64,000 bases of DNA from assembly GCA_948099385.1 (NCBI GenBank), contig CANUEZ040000191.1, forward strand, positions 1,178,001 to 1,242,000, given 5' to 3'. The position numbers were made by a program, and so were the translations under genes. Shown one piece after another: positions 41,051 through 54,593 of this stretch (its first letter is position 1; every line of letters starts with the position of its first letter). Source of the stretch: Fasciola hepatica. Lineage: Eukaryota; Platyhelminthes; Trematoda; Plagiorchiida; Fasciolidae. Under the pieces are notes generated by a model, which was not told the DNA's origin, did no database searches, and saw nothing but the letters and a program-made list of their open reading frames with translations.

Positions 41051-43313
41051 TTCTCGCACACCGATCCAATCCTATGTTCCATCACTTCTCTATTTATGTG
41101 CCTAAGTAAAACCAAGGCATTCCCTTGTGAACAATCCACACAGATTGCTCATACAATGCAATAGAGCAGTAGCAGAGTAGATTTGTATAATATGATTCTC
41201 CATGCAGCTTGAACACCGAAGTGAACATTGAAAATGATGGAAGCACTGTACAGCTGTTTGATCCGCTAAGGGAATCATGAGCATTGCACATGGACAGAGC
41301 CCACACGGGGACACGAACAAGGGTTGGGGTGAACGAATGTCAGTCGAAAACCCAAACCACAAGGCTATCCGATATGGGTCTCAACGCTTTGTTCAACATA
41401 TACAATACATGATATAGCACAATCCCCAAATTGGCTTCGGCTTTCGCTTTCGCTTTGAACGGTAACAAACGAATTCTCGCACACCGATCCAATCCTATGT
41501 TCCATCACTTCTCTATTTATGTGCCTAAGTAAAACCAAGGCATTCCCTTGTGAACAATCCACACAGATTGCTCATACAATGCAATAGAGCAGTAGCAGAG
41601 TAGATTTGTATAATATGATTCTCCATGCAGCTTGACCACTGAACTGACCATTGAAAATGATGGAAGCACTGTACAGCTGTTTGATCCGCTAAGGGAATCA
41701 TGAGCATTGCACATGGACAGAGCCCACACGGGGACACGAACAAGGGTTGGGGTGAACGAATGTCAGCCGAAAACCCAAACCACAAGGCTATCCGATATGG
41801 GTCTCAAAGCTTTGTTCAACATATACACTACATGATATAGCACAATCCCCAAATTGGCTTCGGCTTTCGCTTTCGCTTTGAACGGTAACAACCAAATTCT
41901 CGCACACCGATCCAATCCTATGTTCCATCACTTCTCTATTTATGGGCCTAAGTAAAACCAAGGCATTCCCTTATGAACAATCCCCACACAGATGGCTCAT
42001 ACAATGCAATAGAGCAGTAGCAGAGTAGATTTGTATAATATGATTCTCCATGCAGCTTGAACACTGAACTGACCATTGAATATTATGGAAGCACTGTACA
42101 GCTGTTTGATCCGCTAAGGGAATCATGAGCATTGCACATGGACAGAGCCCACACGGGGACACGAACAAGGGTTGGGGTGAACGAATGTCAGTCGAAAATC
42201 GAAACCACAAGGCTATCCGATATGGGTCTCAACGCTTTGTTCAACATATACAATACATGATATAGCACAATCCCCAAATTGGCTTCGGCTTTCGCTTTCG
42301 CTTTGAACGGTAACAACCAAATTCTCGCACACCGATCCAATCCTATGTTCCATCACTTCTCTATTTATGGGCCTAAGTAAAACCAAGGCATTCCCTCATG
42401 AACAATCCACACAGATTGCTCATACAATGCAATAGAGCAGTAGCAGAGTAGATTTGTATAATATGATTCTTCATGCAGCTTGACCACTGAACTGACCATT
42501 GAAAATTATGGAAGCACTGTACAGCTGTTTGATCCGCTGAGGGAATCATGAGCATTGCACATGGACAGAGCCCACACGGGGACACGAACAAGGGTTGGGG
42601 TGAACGATTGTCAGTCGAACATCCAAACCACAAGGCTATCCCATATGGGTCTCAAAGCTGGGTTCAACATATACAATACATGATATAGCACAATCCCCAA
42701 ATTGGCTTCGGCCTTCGGTTTGGCTTTGAAAGGTAACAACCAAATTCTCGCACACCGATCCAATCCTATGTTCCAACACTTCTCTATTTATGGGCCTAAG
42801 TAAAACCAAGCATTCCCTTATGAAAAATCCACACAGATTGCTCATACAATGCAATGGAGCAGTAGCAGTGTAGATTTGTATAATATGATTCTCCATGCAG
42901 CTTGAACACCGAAGTGAACATTGAAAATTATGGAAGCACTGTACGGCTGTTTGATGCGCTAAGGGAATCATGAGCATTGCACATGGACAGAGCCCACACG
43001 GAGACACGAACAAGGGTTGGGGTGAACGAATGTCAGTCGAACACCCAAACCACAAGGCTATCCCATATGGGACTCAACGCTTTAATCAACATATACAATA
43101 CATGATATAGCACAATCCCCAAATTCGCTTCGGCTTTCGCTTTCGCTTTGAACGGTAACAACCAAATTCTCGCACACCGATCCAATCCTATGTTCCATCA
43201 CTTCTCTATGTATGGGCCTAAGTAAAACCAAGGCATTCCCTTATGAACAATCCACACAGATTGCTCATACAATGCAATAGAGCAGTAGCAGAGTAGATTT
43301 GTATAATATGATT

Positions 43314-43323
43314 CTGCATGCAG
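43314..43323 (+). other. 10-bp palindrome CTGCATGCAG (M103 form)
   Basis: Same monomer position as 148-157. It is also found in M50, M55, M61, M69, M113, M118 and M119 among others. Relative to M1 the two symmetric positions differ together (T/A to G/C), while most monomers have the asymmetric CTCCATGCAG. Only a single base separates that common form from this dyad, so chance is enough to explain it. Confidence 0.6.
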
Positions 43324-46300
43324 CTTGAACACTGAACTGACCATTGAGAATGATGGAAGCACTGTACAGCTGTTTGATCCGCTAAGGGAATCATGAGCAT
43401 TGCACATGGACAGAGCCCACACGGGGACACGAACAAGGGTTGGGGTGAACGATTGTCAGTCGAACACCCAAACCACAACGCTACCTGTTATGGGTCTCAA
43501 CGCGTTGTTCAACATATACAATACATGATATAGCACAATCCCCAAATTGGCTTCGGATTTCGCTCTGCCTTTGAAAGGTAACAACCAAATTCTCGCACAC
43601 CGATCCAATCCTATGTTCCATCACTTCTCTATTTATAGGCCTAAGTAAAACCAAGGCATTCCCTCATGAACAATCCACACATATTCCTCATACAATGCAA
43701 TAGAGCAGTAGCAGAGTAGATTTGTATAATATGATTCTCCATGCAGCTTGAACACTGAACTGACTATTGAGAATGATGGAAGCACTGTACAGCTGTTTGA
43801 TCCGCTACGGGAATCATGAGCATTGCACATGGACAGAGCCCACACGGGGACACGAACAATGGTTGGGGTGAACGATTGTCAGTCGAACACCCAAACCTCA
43901 AGGCTACCCGATATGGGTCTCAACGCGTTGTTCAACATATACACTACATGATATAGCATAATCCCCAAATTGGCTTCGGCCTTCGGTTTGGCTTTGAACG
44001 GTAACAACCAAATTCTCGCACACCGATCCAATCCTATGTTCCATCACTTCTCTATTTATGGGCCTAAGTAAAGCCAAGGCATTCCCTTATGAACAATCCA
44101 CACCGATTGCTCACACAATGCAATGGAGCAGTAGCAGAGTAGATTTGTATAATATGATTCTCCATGCAGCTTGAACACCGAAGTGAACATTGAAAATTAT
44201 GGAAGCACTGTACAGCTGTTTGATCCGCTAAGGGAATCATGAGCATTGCACATGGACAGAGCCCACACGGAGACACGAACAAGGGTAGAGGTGAACGAAT
44301 GTCAATCCAACACACAAACCACAAGGCTATCCCATATGGGACTCAACGCTTTGTTCAACATATACACTACATGATATAGCACAATCCCCAAATTGGCTTC
44401 GGCTTTCGCTTTCGCTTTGAACGGTAACAACCAAATTCTCGCACACCGATCCAATCCTATGTTCCATCACTTCTCTATTTATGTGCCTAAGTAAAACCAA
44501 GGCATTCCCTTAAGAACAATCCACACAGATTGCTCATACAATGCAATGGAGCAGTAGCAGAGTAGATTTGTATAATATGATTCTCCATGCAGCTTGAACA
44601 CCGAAGTGAACATTGAAAATTATGGAAGCACTGTACAGCTGTTTGATCCGCTAAGGGAATCATGAGCATTGCACATGGACAGGGCCCACTCGGAGACACG
44701 TACAAGGGTAGGGGTGAACGAATGTCAATCGAACACCCAAACCACAAGGCTATCCGATATGGGTCTCAAAGCTTTGTTCAACATATACACTACATGATAT
44801 AGCACAATCCCCAAATTGGCTTCGGCTTTCGCTTTCGCTTTGAACGGTAACAACCAAATTCTCGCACACCGATCCAATCCTATGTTCCATCACTTCTCTA
44901 TTTATGGGCCTAAGTAAAACCAAGGCATTCCCTTATGAACAATCCACACAGATTGCTCATACAATGCAATAGAGCAGTAGCAGAGTAGATTTGTATAATA
45001 TGATTCTGCCTGCAGCTTGAACACTGAACTGACTATTGAGAATGATGGAAGCACAGTACAGCTGTTTGATCCGCTACGGGAATCATGAGCATTGCACATG
45101 GACAGAGCCCACTCGGAGACACGAACAATGGTTGGGGTGAACGAATGTCAGTCGAACACCCAAACCACAAGGCTACCCGATATGGGTCTCAAAGCTTTGT
45201 TCAACATATACACTACATGATATAGCATAATCCCCAAATTGGCTTCGGCCTTCGGTTTGGCTTTGAACGGTAACAACCAAATTCTCGCACACCGATCCAA
45301 TCCTATGTTCCATCACTTCTCTATTTATGGGCCTAAGTAAAGCCAAGGCATTCCCTTATGAACAATCCACACCGATTGCTCACACAATGCAATGGAGCAG
45401 TAGCAGAGTAGATTTGTATAATATGATTCTCCATGCAGCTTGAACACCGAAGTGAACATTGAAAATTATGGAAGCACTGTACAGCTGTTTGATCCGCTAA
45501 GGGAATCATGAGCATTGCACATGGACAGAGCCCACTCGGAGACACGAACAAGGGTAGAGGTGAACGAATGTCAGTCGAACACCCAAACCACAAGGCTATC
45601 CCATATGGGACTCAACGCTTTGTTCAACATATACACTACATGATATAGCACAATCCCCAAATTGGCTTCGGCTTTCGCTTTCGCTTTGAACGGTAACAAC
45701 CAAATTCTCGCACACCGATCCAATCCTATGTTCCATCACTTCTCTATTTATGGGCCTAAGTGAAACCAAGGCATTCCCTTATGAACAATGCACACAGATT
45801 GCTCATACAATGCAATAGAGCAGTAGCAGAGTAGATTTGTATAATATGATTCTCCATGCAGCTTGAACACTGAACTGACCATTGAAATTTATGGAAGCAC
45901 TGTACAGCTGTTTGATCCGCTACGGGAATCATGAGCATTGCACATGGACAGAGCCCACAAGGGGACACGAACAAGGGTTGGGGTGAACGAATGTCAGTCG
46001 AACACCCAAACCACAAGGCTACCCGATATGGGTCTCAACGCTTTTTTCAACATATACAATACATGATATAGCACAATCCCCAAATTGGCTTCGGCTTTCG
46101 CTTTCGCTTTGAACGGTAACAACCAAATTCTCGCACACCGATCCAATCCTATGTTCCATCACTTCTCTATTTATGGGCCTAAGTAAAACCAAGGCATTCC
46201 CTTATGAACAATCCACACAGATTGCTCATACAATGCAATAGAGCAGTAGCAGAGTAGATTTGTATAATATGATTCTCCATGCAGCTTGAACACCGAAGTG

Positions 46301-49300
46301 AACATTGAAAATGATGGAAGCACTGTACAGCTGTTTGATCCGCTAAGGGAATCATGAGCATTGCACATGGACAGAGCCCACTCGGAGACACTAACAAGGG
46401 TAGGGGTGAACGAATGGCAGTCGAACACCCAAACCACAAGGCTATCCGATATGGGTCTCAACGCTTTGTTCAACATGTACACTACATGATATAGCACAAC
46501 CCCGAAATTGGCTTCGGCTTTCGCTTTCGCTTTGAACGGTAACAACCAAATTCTCGCACACCGATCCAATCCTATGTTCCATCACTTCTCTATTTATGGG
46601 CCTAAGTAAAACCAAAGCATTCCCTCATGAACAATCCACACATATTCCTCATACAATGCAATAGAGCAGTAGCAGAGAAGATTTGTATAATATGATTCTC
46701 CATGCAGCTTGAACACTGAACTGACCATTGAAAATGATGGAAGCACTGTACAGCTTTTTGATCCGCTAAGGGAATCATGAGCATTGCACATGGACAGAGC
46801 CCACACGGGGACACGAACAAGGGTTGGGGTGAACGAATGTCAGTCGAACACCCAAAACACAAGGCTATCCGATATGGGTCTCAACGATTTGTTCAACATA
46901 TACACTACATGATATAGCACAATCCCCAAATTGGCTTCGGCTTTCGCTTTCGCTTTGAACGGTAACAACCAAATTCTCGCACACCGATCCAATCCTATGT
47001 TCCATCACTTCTCTATTTATGGGCCCAAGTAAAACCAAGGCATTCCCTTATGAACAATCCCCACACAGATTGCTCATACAATGCAATAGAGCAGTAGCAG
47101 AGTAGATTTGTATAATATGATTCTCCATGCAGCTTGACCACTGAACTTACCATTGCAATTTATGGAAGCACTGTACAGCTGTTTGATCCGCTAAGGGAAT
47201 CATGAGCATTGCACATGGACAGAGCCCACTCGGAGACACGAACAAGGGTTGGGGTGAACGAATGTCAGTCGAAAACCCAAACCACAAGGCTATCCGATAT
47301 GGGTCTCAACGCTTTGTTCAACATATACACTACATGATATAGCACAATCCCCAAATTGGCTTCGGCTTTCGCTTTCGCTTTGAACGGTAACAACCAAATT
47401 CTCGCACACCGATCCAATCCTATGTTCCATCACTTCTCTATTTATGGGCCTAAGTAAAACCAAGGCATTCCCTTATGAACAATGCACACAGATTGCTCAT
47501 ACAATGCAATAGAGCAGTAGCAGAGTAGATTTGTATAATATGTTTCTGCATGCAGCTTGAACACTGAACTGACCATTGAAAATTATGGAAGCACTGTACA
47601 GCTGTTTGATCCGCTAAGGGAATCATGTGCATTGCACATGGACAGAGCCCACACGGGGACACGAACAAGGGTTGGGGTGAACGAATGTCAGTCGAACACC
47701 CAAACCACGAGGCTATCCGATATGGGTCTCAACGCTTTGTTCAACATATACACTACATGATATAGCACAATCCCCAAATTGGCTTCGGCTTTCGCTTTCG
47801 CTTTGAACGGTAACAACCAAATTCTCGCACACCGATCCAATCCTATGTTCCATCACTTCTCTATTTATGGGCCTAAGTAAAACCAAGGCATTCCCTTATG
47901 AACAATGCACACAGATTGCTCATACAATGCAATGGAGCAGTAGCAGAGTAGATTTGTATAATATGATTCTCCATGCAGCTTGACCACTGAACTGACCATT
48001 GAAAATTATGGAAGCACTGTACAGCTGTTTGATCCGCTAAGGGAATCATGAGCATTGCACATGGACAGAGCCCACACGGGGACACGAACAAGGGTTGGGG
48101 TGAACGAATGTCAGTCGAACACCCAAACCATAAGGATATCCCATATGGGTCTCAAAGCTTTGTTCAACATATACACTACATGATATAGCACAATCCCCAA
48201 ATTGGCTTCGGCTTTCGCTTTCGCTTTGAACGGTAACAACCAAATTCTCGCACACCGATCCAATCCTATGTTCCATCACTTCTCTATTTATGGGCCTAAG
48301 TAAAACCAAAGCATTCCCTCATGAACAATCCACACATATTCCTCATACAATGCAATAGAGCAGTAGCAGAGTAGATTTGTATAATATGATTCTCCATGCA
48401 GCTTGAACACCTGAGTGATTATTGAAAATGATGGAAGCACTGTACAGCTGTTTGATCCGCTAAGGGAATCATGAGCATTGCACATGGACAGAGCCCACAC
48501 GGGGACACGAACAAGGGTTGGGGTGAACGAATGTCAGTCGAACACCCAAACCACAAGGCTATCCGATATGGGTCTCAATGCTTTGTTCAACATATACACT
48601 ACATGATATAGCACAATCCCCAAATTGGCTTCGGCTTTCGCTTTCGCTTTGAACGGTAACAACCAAATTCTCGCACACCGATCCAATCCTATGTTCCATC
48701 ACTTCTCTATGTATGGGCCTAAGTAAAACCAAGGCATTCCTTTATGAACAATCCACACAGATTGCTCATACAATGCAATAGAGCAGTAGCAGAGTAGATT
48801 TGTATAATATGATTCTCCATGCAGCTTGAACACTGAACTGACCATTGAAATTTATGGAAGCACTGTACAGCTGTTTGATCCGCTAAGGGAATCATGAGCA
48901 TTGCACATGGACAGAGCCCACTCGGAGACACGAACAAGTGTTGGGGTGAACGAATGTCAGTCGAACACCCAAACCACAAGGTTATCCCATATGGGTCTCA
49001 AAGCTTTGTTCAACATATACACTACATGATATAGCACAATCCCCAAATTGGCTTCGGCTTTCGCTTTGGCTTTGAACGGTAACAACCAAATTCTCGCACA
49101 CCGATCCAATCCTATGTTCCATCACTTCTCTATTTATGGGCCTAAGTAAAACCAAGGCATTCCCTTATGAACAATCCACACAGATTGCTCATACAATGCA
49201 ATAGAGCAGTAGCAGAGTAGATTTGTATAATATGATTCTCCATGCAGCTTGAACACTGAACTGACCATTGAAAATTATGGAAGCACTGTACAGCTGTTTG

Positions 49301-51170
49301 ATCCGCTAAGGGAATCATGAGCATTGCACATGGACAGAGCCCACTCGGAGACACGAACAAGGGTTGGGGTGAACGAATGTCAGTCGAAAACCCAAACCAC
49401 AAGGTTATCCCATATGGGTCTCAACGCTTTGTTCAACATATACACTACATGATATAGCACAATCCCCAAATTGGCTTCGGCTTTCGCTTTCGCTTTGAAC
49501 GGTAACAAACGAATTCTCGCACACCGATCCAATCCTAAGTTCCATCATTTCTCTATTTATGGGCCTTAGTAAAACCAAGGCATTCCCTTATGAACAATCC
49601 ACACAGATTGCTCATACAATGCAATAGAGCAGTAGCAGAGTAGATTTGTATAATATGATTCTGCATGCAGCTTGAACACTGAACTGACCATTGAAAATTA
49701 TGGAAGCACTGTACAGCTGTTTGATCCGCTAAGGGAATCATGAGCATTGCACATGGACAGAGCCCACTCGGAGACACGAACAAGGGTTGGGGTGAACGAA
49801 TGTCAGTCGAAAACCCAAACCACAAGGTTATCCCATATGGGTCTCAAAGATTTGTTCAACATATACACTACATGATATAGCACAATCCCCAAATTGGCTT
49901 CGGCTTTCGCTTTCGCTTTGAACGGTAACAACCAAATTCTCGCACACCGATCCAATCCTATGTTCCATCACTTCTCTATTTATGGGCCTAAGTAAAACCA
50001 AGGCATTCCCTTATGAACAATCCACACAGATTGCTCATACAATGCAATAGAGCAGTAGCAGTGTAGATTTGTATAATATGATTCTGCATGCAGCTTGAAC
50101 ACTGAACTTACCATTGAAAATTATGGAAGCACTGTACAGCTGTTTGATCCGCTAAGGGAATCATGAGCATTGCACATGGACAGAGCCCACTCGGAGACAC
50201 GAACAAGGGTTGGGGTGAACGAATGTCAGTCGAACACCCAAACCACAAGGTTATCCCATATGGGACTCAACGCTTTGTTCAACATATACACTACATTATA
50301 TAGCACAATCCCCAAATTGGCTTCGGCTTTCGCTTTCGCTTTGAACGGTAACAAACGAATTCTCGCACACCGATCCAATCCTATGTTCCATCACTTCTCT
50401 ATTTATGGGCCTAAGTAAAACCAAGGCATTCCCTTATGAACAATCCACACAGATTGCTCATACAATGCAATAGAGCAGTAGCAGTGTAGATTTGTATAAT
50501 ATGATTCTCCATGCAGCTTGACCACGGAACTGACCATTGAAAATTATGGAAGCACTGTACAGCTGTTTGATGCGCTAAGGGAATCATGAGCATTGCACAT
50601 GGACAGAGCCCACTCGGAGACACGAACAATGGTTGGGGTGAACGAATGTCAGTCGAACATCCAAACCACAAGGCTATCCCATATGGGACTCAACGCTTTG
50701 TTCAACATATACACTACATGATATAGCACAATCCCCAAATTGGCTTCGGCTTTCGCTTTCGCTTTGAACGGTAACAACCAAATTCTCGCACACCGATCCA
50801 ATCCTATGTTCCATCACTTCTCTATTTATGGGCCTTAGTAAAACCAAGGCATTCCCTTATGAACAATGCACACAGATTGCTCATACAATGCAATAGAGCA
50901 GTAGCAGAGTAGATTTGTATAATATGATTCTCCATGCAGCTTGAACACTGAACTGACCATTGAAAATGATGGAAGCACTGTACAGCTGTTTGATCCGCTG
51001 AGGGAATCATGAGCATTGCACGTGGACAGAGCCCACTCGGAGACACGAACAAGGGTAGAGGTGAACGAATGTCAGTCGAAAACCCAAACCACAAGGCTAT
51101 CCGATATGGGTCTCAAAGCTTTGTTCAACATATACACTACATGATATAGCACAATCCCCAAATTGGCTTC

Positions 51171-51203
51171 GGCTTTCGCTTTCGCTTTCTCTTTGCGACG
51201 GTA
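51171..51203 (+). repeat. Expanded and altered hexamer tract in M121 (+7 bp)
   Basis: The usual tract has two 'tttcgc' units before 'tttgaacgg'. Here it reads 'ggctttcgctttcgctttc' then 'tctttgcgacgg', making the monomer 430 bp. This looks like one extra hexamer unit plus a single inserted base, with substitutions. Slippage during replication is a simple explanation. The usual 'gaacgg' end is changed to 'gcgacgg'. Confidence 0.85.
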
Positions 51204-51600
51204 ACAACCAAATTCTCGCACACCGATCCAATCCTATGTTCCATCACTTCTCTATTTATGGGCCTAATTAAAAGCAAGGCATTCCCTTATGAACAATGCA
51301 CACAGATTGCTCATACAATGCAATAGAGCAGTAGCAGAGTAGATTTGTATAATATGATTCTCCATGCAGCTTGAACACTGAACTGACCATTGAAAATGAT
51401 GGAAGCACTGTACAGCTGTTTGATCCGCTACGGGAATCATGAGCATTGCACATGGACAGGGCCCACTCGGAGACACGAACAAGGGTAGAGGTGAACGAAT
51501 GTCAGTCGAAAACAGAAACCACAAGGCTATCCGATATGGGTCTCAACGCTTTGTTCAACATATACACTACATGATATAGCACAATCCCCAAATTGGCTTC

Positions 51601-51630
51601 GGCTTTCGCTTTCGCTTTCGCTTTGCACGG
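51601..51630 (+). repeat. Expanded hexamer tract in M122 (+6 bp)
   Basis: Three 'tttcgc' units instead of two precede 'tttgcacgg', making the monomer 429 bp. It directly follows the M121 expansion. The change 'gaacgg' to 'gcacgg' also resembles the altered end of M121, so the two probably share one slippage history followed by further change in M121. Confidence 0.88.
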
Positions 51631-54230
51631 TAACAACCAAATTCTCGCACACCGATCCAATCCTATGTTCCATCACTTCTCTATTTATGGGCCTAAGTAA
51701 AACCAAGGCATTCCCTTATGAACAATGCACACAGATTGCTCATACAATGCAATAGAGCAGTAGCAGAGTAGATTTGTATAATATGATTCTCCATGCAGCT
51801 TGAACACTGAACTGACCATTGAAAATTATGGAAGCACTGTACAGCTGTTTGATCCTCTAAGGGAATCATGTGCATTGCACATGGACAGAGCCCACACGGG
51901 GACACGACCAAGGGTTGGGGTGAACGAATGTCAGTCGAACAACCAAACCACAAGGTTATCCCATATGTGTCTCAAAGCTTTGTTCAACATATACACTACA
52001 TGATATAGCACAATCCCCAAATTGGCTTCGGCTTTCGCTTTCGCTTTGAACGGTAACAACCAAATTCTCGCACACCGATCCAATCCTATGTTCCATCACT
52101 TCTCTATTTATGGGCCTAAATAAAACCAAGGCATTCCCGTATGAACAATCCACACAGATTGCTCATACAATGCAATAGAGCAGTAGCAGAGTAGATTTGT
52201 ATAATATGATTCTGGATGCAGCTTGAACACTGAACTGACCATTGAAAATTATGTATGCACTGTACAGCTGTTTGATCCGCTAAGGGAATCATGAGCATTG
52301 CACATGGACAGAGCCCACACGGAGACACGAACAAGGGTTGGGGTGAACGAATGTCAGTCGAACAACCAAACCACAAGGCTATCCCATATGTGACTCAAAG
52401 CTTTGTTCAGCATATACACTACATGATATAGCACAATCCCCAAATTGGCTTCGGCTTTCGCTTTCGCTTTGAACGGTAACAACCGAATTCTCGCACACCG
52501 ATCCAATCCTATGTTCCATCACTTCTCTGTTTATGGGCCTAAGTAAAACCAAGGCGTTCCCTTATGAACAATCCACACAGATTGCTCATACAATGCAATA
52601 GAGCAGTAGCAGAGTAGATTTGTATAATATGATTCTCCATGCAGCTTGAACACTGAACTGACCATTGAAAATTATGTATCCACTGTACAGCTGTTTGATC
52701 CGCTAAGGGAATCATGAGCATTGCACATAGACAGAGCCCACTCGGAGACACGAACAAGGGTTGGGGTGAACGAATGTCAGTCGAATACCCAAACCACAAG
52801 GCTATCCCATATGTGACTCAACGCTTTGTTCAACATATACACTACATGATATAGCACAATCCCCAAATTGGCTTCGGCTTTCGCTTTCGCTTTGAACGGT
52901 AACAACCAAATTCTCGCACACCGATCCAATCCTATGTTCCATCACTTCTCTATTTATGGGCCTAAGTAAAACCAAGGCATTCCCTTATGAACAATCCACA
53001 CAGATTGCTCATACAATGCAATAGAGCAGTAGCAGAGTAGATTTGTATAATATGATTCTCCATGCAGCTTGACCACTGAACTGACCATTGAAAATTATGG
53101 AAGCACTGTACAGCTATTTGATCCGCTGAGGGAATCATGAGCATTGCACATGGACAGTGCCCACTCGGAGACATGCACAGTGGTAGGGGTGAACGAATGT
53201 CAGTCGAACACCCAAACCACAAGGTTATCCCATATGGGTCTCAACGCTTTGTTCAACATATACACTACATCATATAGCACAATCCCCAAATTGGCTTCGG
53301 CTTTCGCTTTGGCTTTGAAAGGTATTAACCAAATTCTCGCACACCGATCCAATCCTATGTTCCATCACTTCTCTATTTATGGGCCTAAGTAAAACCAAGG
53401 CATTCCCTTATGAACAATCCACACAGATTCCTCATACAATGCAATAGAGCAGTAGCAGAGTAGATTTGTATAATATGATTCTCCATGCAGCTTGAACACT
53501 GAACTGACCATTGAAAATTATGGAAGCACTGTACAGCTGTTTGATCCGCTAAGGGAATCATGAGCATTGCACATGGACAGAGCCCACTCGGAGACACGAA
53601 CAAGGGTAGGGGTGAACGAATGTCAGACGAAAACCCAAACCACAAGGTTATCCCATATGGGTCTCAAAGCTTTGTTCAACATATACACTACATGATATAG
53701 CACAATCCCCAAATTGGCTTCGGCTTTCGCTTTCGCTTTGAACGGTAACAACCAAATTCTCGCACACCGATCCAATCTTATGTTTCATCACTTCTCTATT
53801 TATGGGCCTAAGTAAAACCAAGGCATTCTCTTATGAACAATCCACACAGATTGCTCATACAATGCAATAGAGCAGAAGCAGAGTAGATTTGTATAATATG
53901 ATTCTCCATGCAGCTTGAACACTGAACCGACCATTGAAAATTATGTATGCACTGTACAGCTGTTTGATCCGCTGAGGGAATCATGAGCATTGCACATGGA
54001 CAGAGCCCACACGGGGACACGAACAAGGGTAGAGGTGAACGAATGTCAGTCGAAAACCCAAACCACAAGGCTATCCCATATGGGTCTCAACGCTTTGTTC
54101 AACATATACACTACATGATATAGCACAATCCCCAAATTGGCTTCGGCTTTCGCTTTCGCTTTGAACGGTAACAACCAAATTCTCGCACACCGATCCAATC
54201 CTATGTTCCATCACTTCTCTATTTATGGGC

Positions 54231-54491
54231 CTAAGTAAAACCAAGGCATTCCCTTATGAACAATCCACACAGATTGCTCATACAATGCAATAGAGCAGTA
54301 GCAGAGTAGATTTGTATAATATGATTCTCCATGCAGCTTGAACACTGAACTGACCATTGAAAATGATGGAAGCACTGTACAGCTGTTTGATCCGCTAAGG
54401 GAATCATGAGCATTGCACATGGACAGAGCCCACTCGGAGACACGAACAAGGGTTGGGGTGAACGAATGTCAGTCGAACACCCAAACCACAA
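54231..54491 (-). other. Recurrent antisense ORF of 86 codons, probably non-coding
   Basis: On the minus strand most monomers have an open frame of about 86 codons at this relative position, beginning MWFGCSTDIRSP and ending RECLGFT, with about ten Cys including a CGLCPC or SGLCPC stretch. Stop changes lengthen it to 90 or 96 codons, and the CC insertion shortens it to 79. Differences between copies are mostly amino-acid changing (RAPQ/RSPQ/RSPL, CGLC/SGLC, LADQ/VADQ/LAHQ, FHNF/FHHF, PWSS/QCSS). A second overlapping frame is also open. I recognise no domain, signal peptide or translation signal. I regard it as a by-product of a homogeneous repeat. Confidence 0.7.
54451..54487 (+). other. 37-nt imperfect inverted repeat (hairpin), one per monomer
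   Basis: The arms ggttggggtg and cacccaaacc pair at 9 of 10 positions (one G/A mismatch). Inside, a two-by-two AA/AA bulge is followed by cga pairing with tcg and a 7-nt loop 'atgtcag'. It sits at relative 272-308 in every monomer, for example 272-308 in M1 (with 'gtgcacga'). Some variants weaken it: 'gaaaaccc' loses one pair, 'catccaaacc' turns a G-C into a G-T, and 'gggtaggggtg' breaks a pair. I see no clear compensatory changes. It could be a DNA cruciform or an RNA stem if the array is transcribed, or simply chance. Confidence 0.5.
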
Positions 54492-54497
54492 GGTTAT

Positions 54498-54507
54498 CCC
54501 ATATGGG
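54498..54507 (+). other. 10-bp palindrome CCCATATGGG
   Basis: A perfect dyad at relative 319-328. Many monomers instead have CCGATATGGG, which breaks one pair of the symmetry, and others have CCCATATGGGAC or CCCATATGTG. It is a polymorphic site between subtypes. It contains an NdeI-type CATATG. No function is evident. Confidence 0.6.
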
Positions 54508-54576
54508 TCTCAACGCTTTGTTCAACATATACACTACATGATATAGCACAATCCCCAAATTGGCTTCGGCTTTCGC

Positions 54577-54593
54577 TTTCGCTTTGAACGGTA
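54577..54593 (+). other. CENP-B-box-like motif at the end of the hexamer tract
   Basis: Relative 398-414 reads TTTCGCTTTGAACGGTA. Against the known minimal CENP-B box NTTCGNNNNANNCGGGN it matches TTCG and CGG at the exact spacing, with G for A at the tenth base and T for the last G: 7 of 9 fixed positions. The same sequence occurs in most monomers, for example 398-414 in M1. It is lost in type a and e monomers, M25, M27, M33, M81 and M83, and altered to 'gaaagg' in M93 and others. Part of the motif belongs to a short 'tttcgc' tandem tract, so the match may be fortuitous. Binding by any CENP-B-like protein is speculative. Confidence 0.25.

Larger units (their letters stand above)
41051..52910 (+). 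repeat. Mixed satellite monomers M98-M125
   Basis: Mostly non-uniform monomers. A partial trimer duplication links M104-M105 (43590-44435) with M107-M108 (44859-45704) at 1269 bp: 'actattgagaatgatgg', 'agcataatcccc' with 'cttcggccttcggtttgg', 'aagtaaagccaagg' and 'cacaccgattgctcacac' recur. M100 and M112 carry the CC insertion. M102 has a 1-base deletion. M121 and M122 have hexamer expansions. M124 and M125 share the unusual 'attatgtat' start and 'catatgtgactc'. I see no gene or insertion here. Confidence 0.75.
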
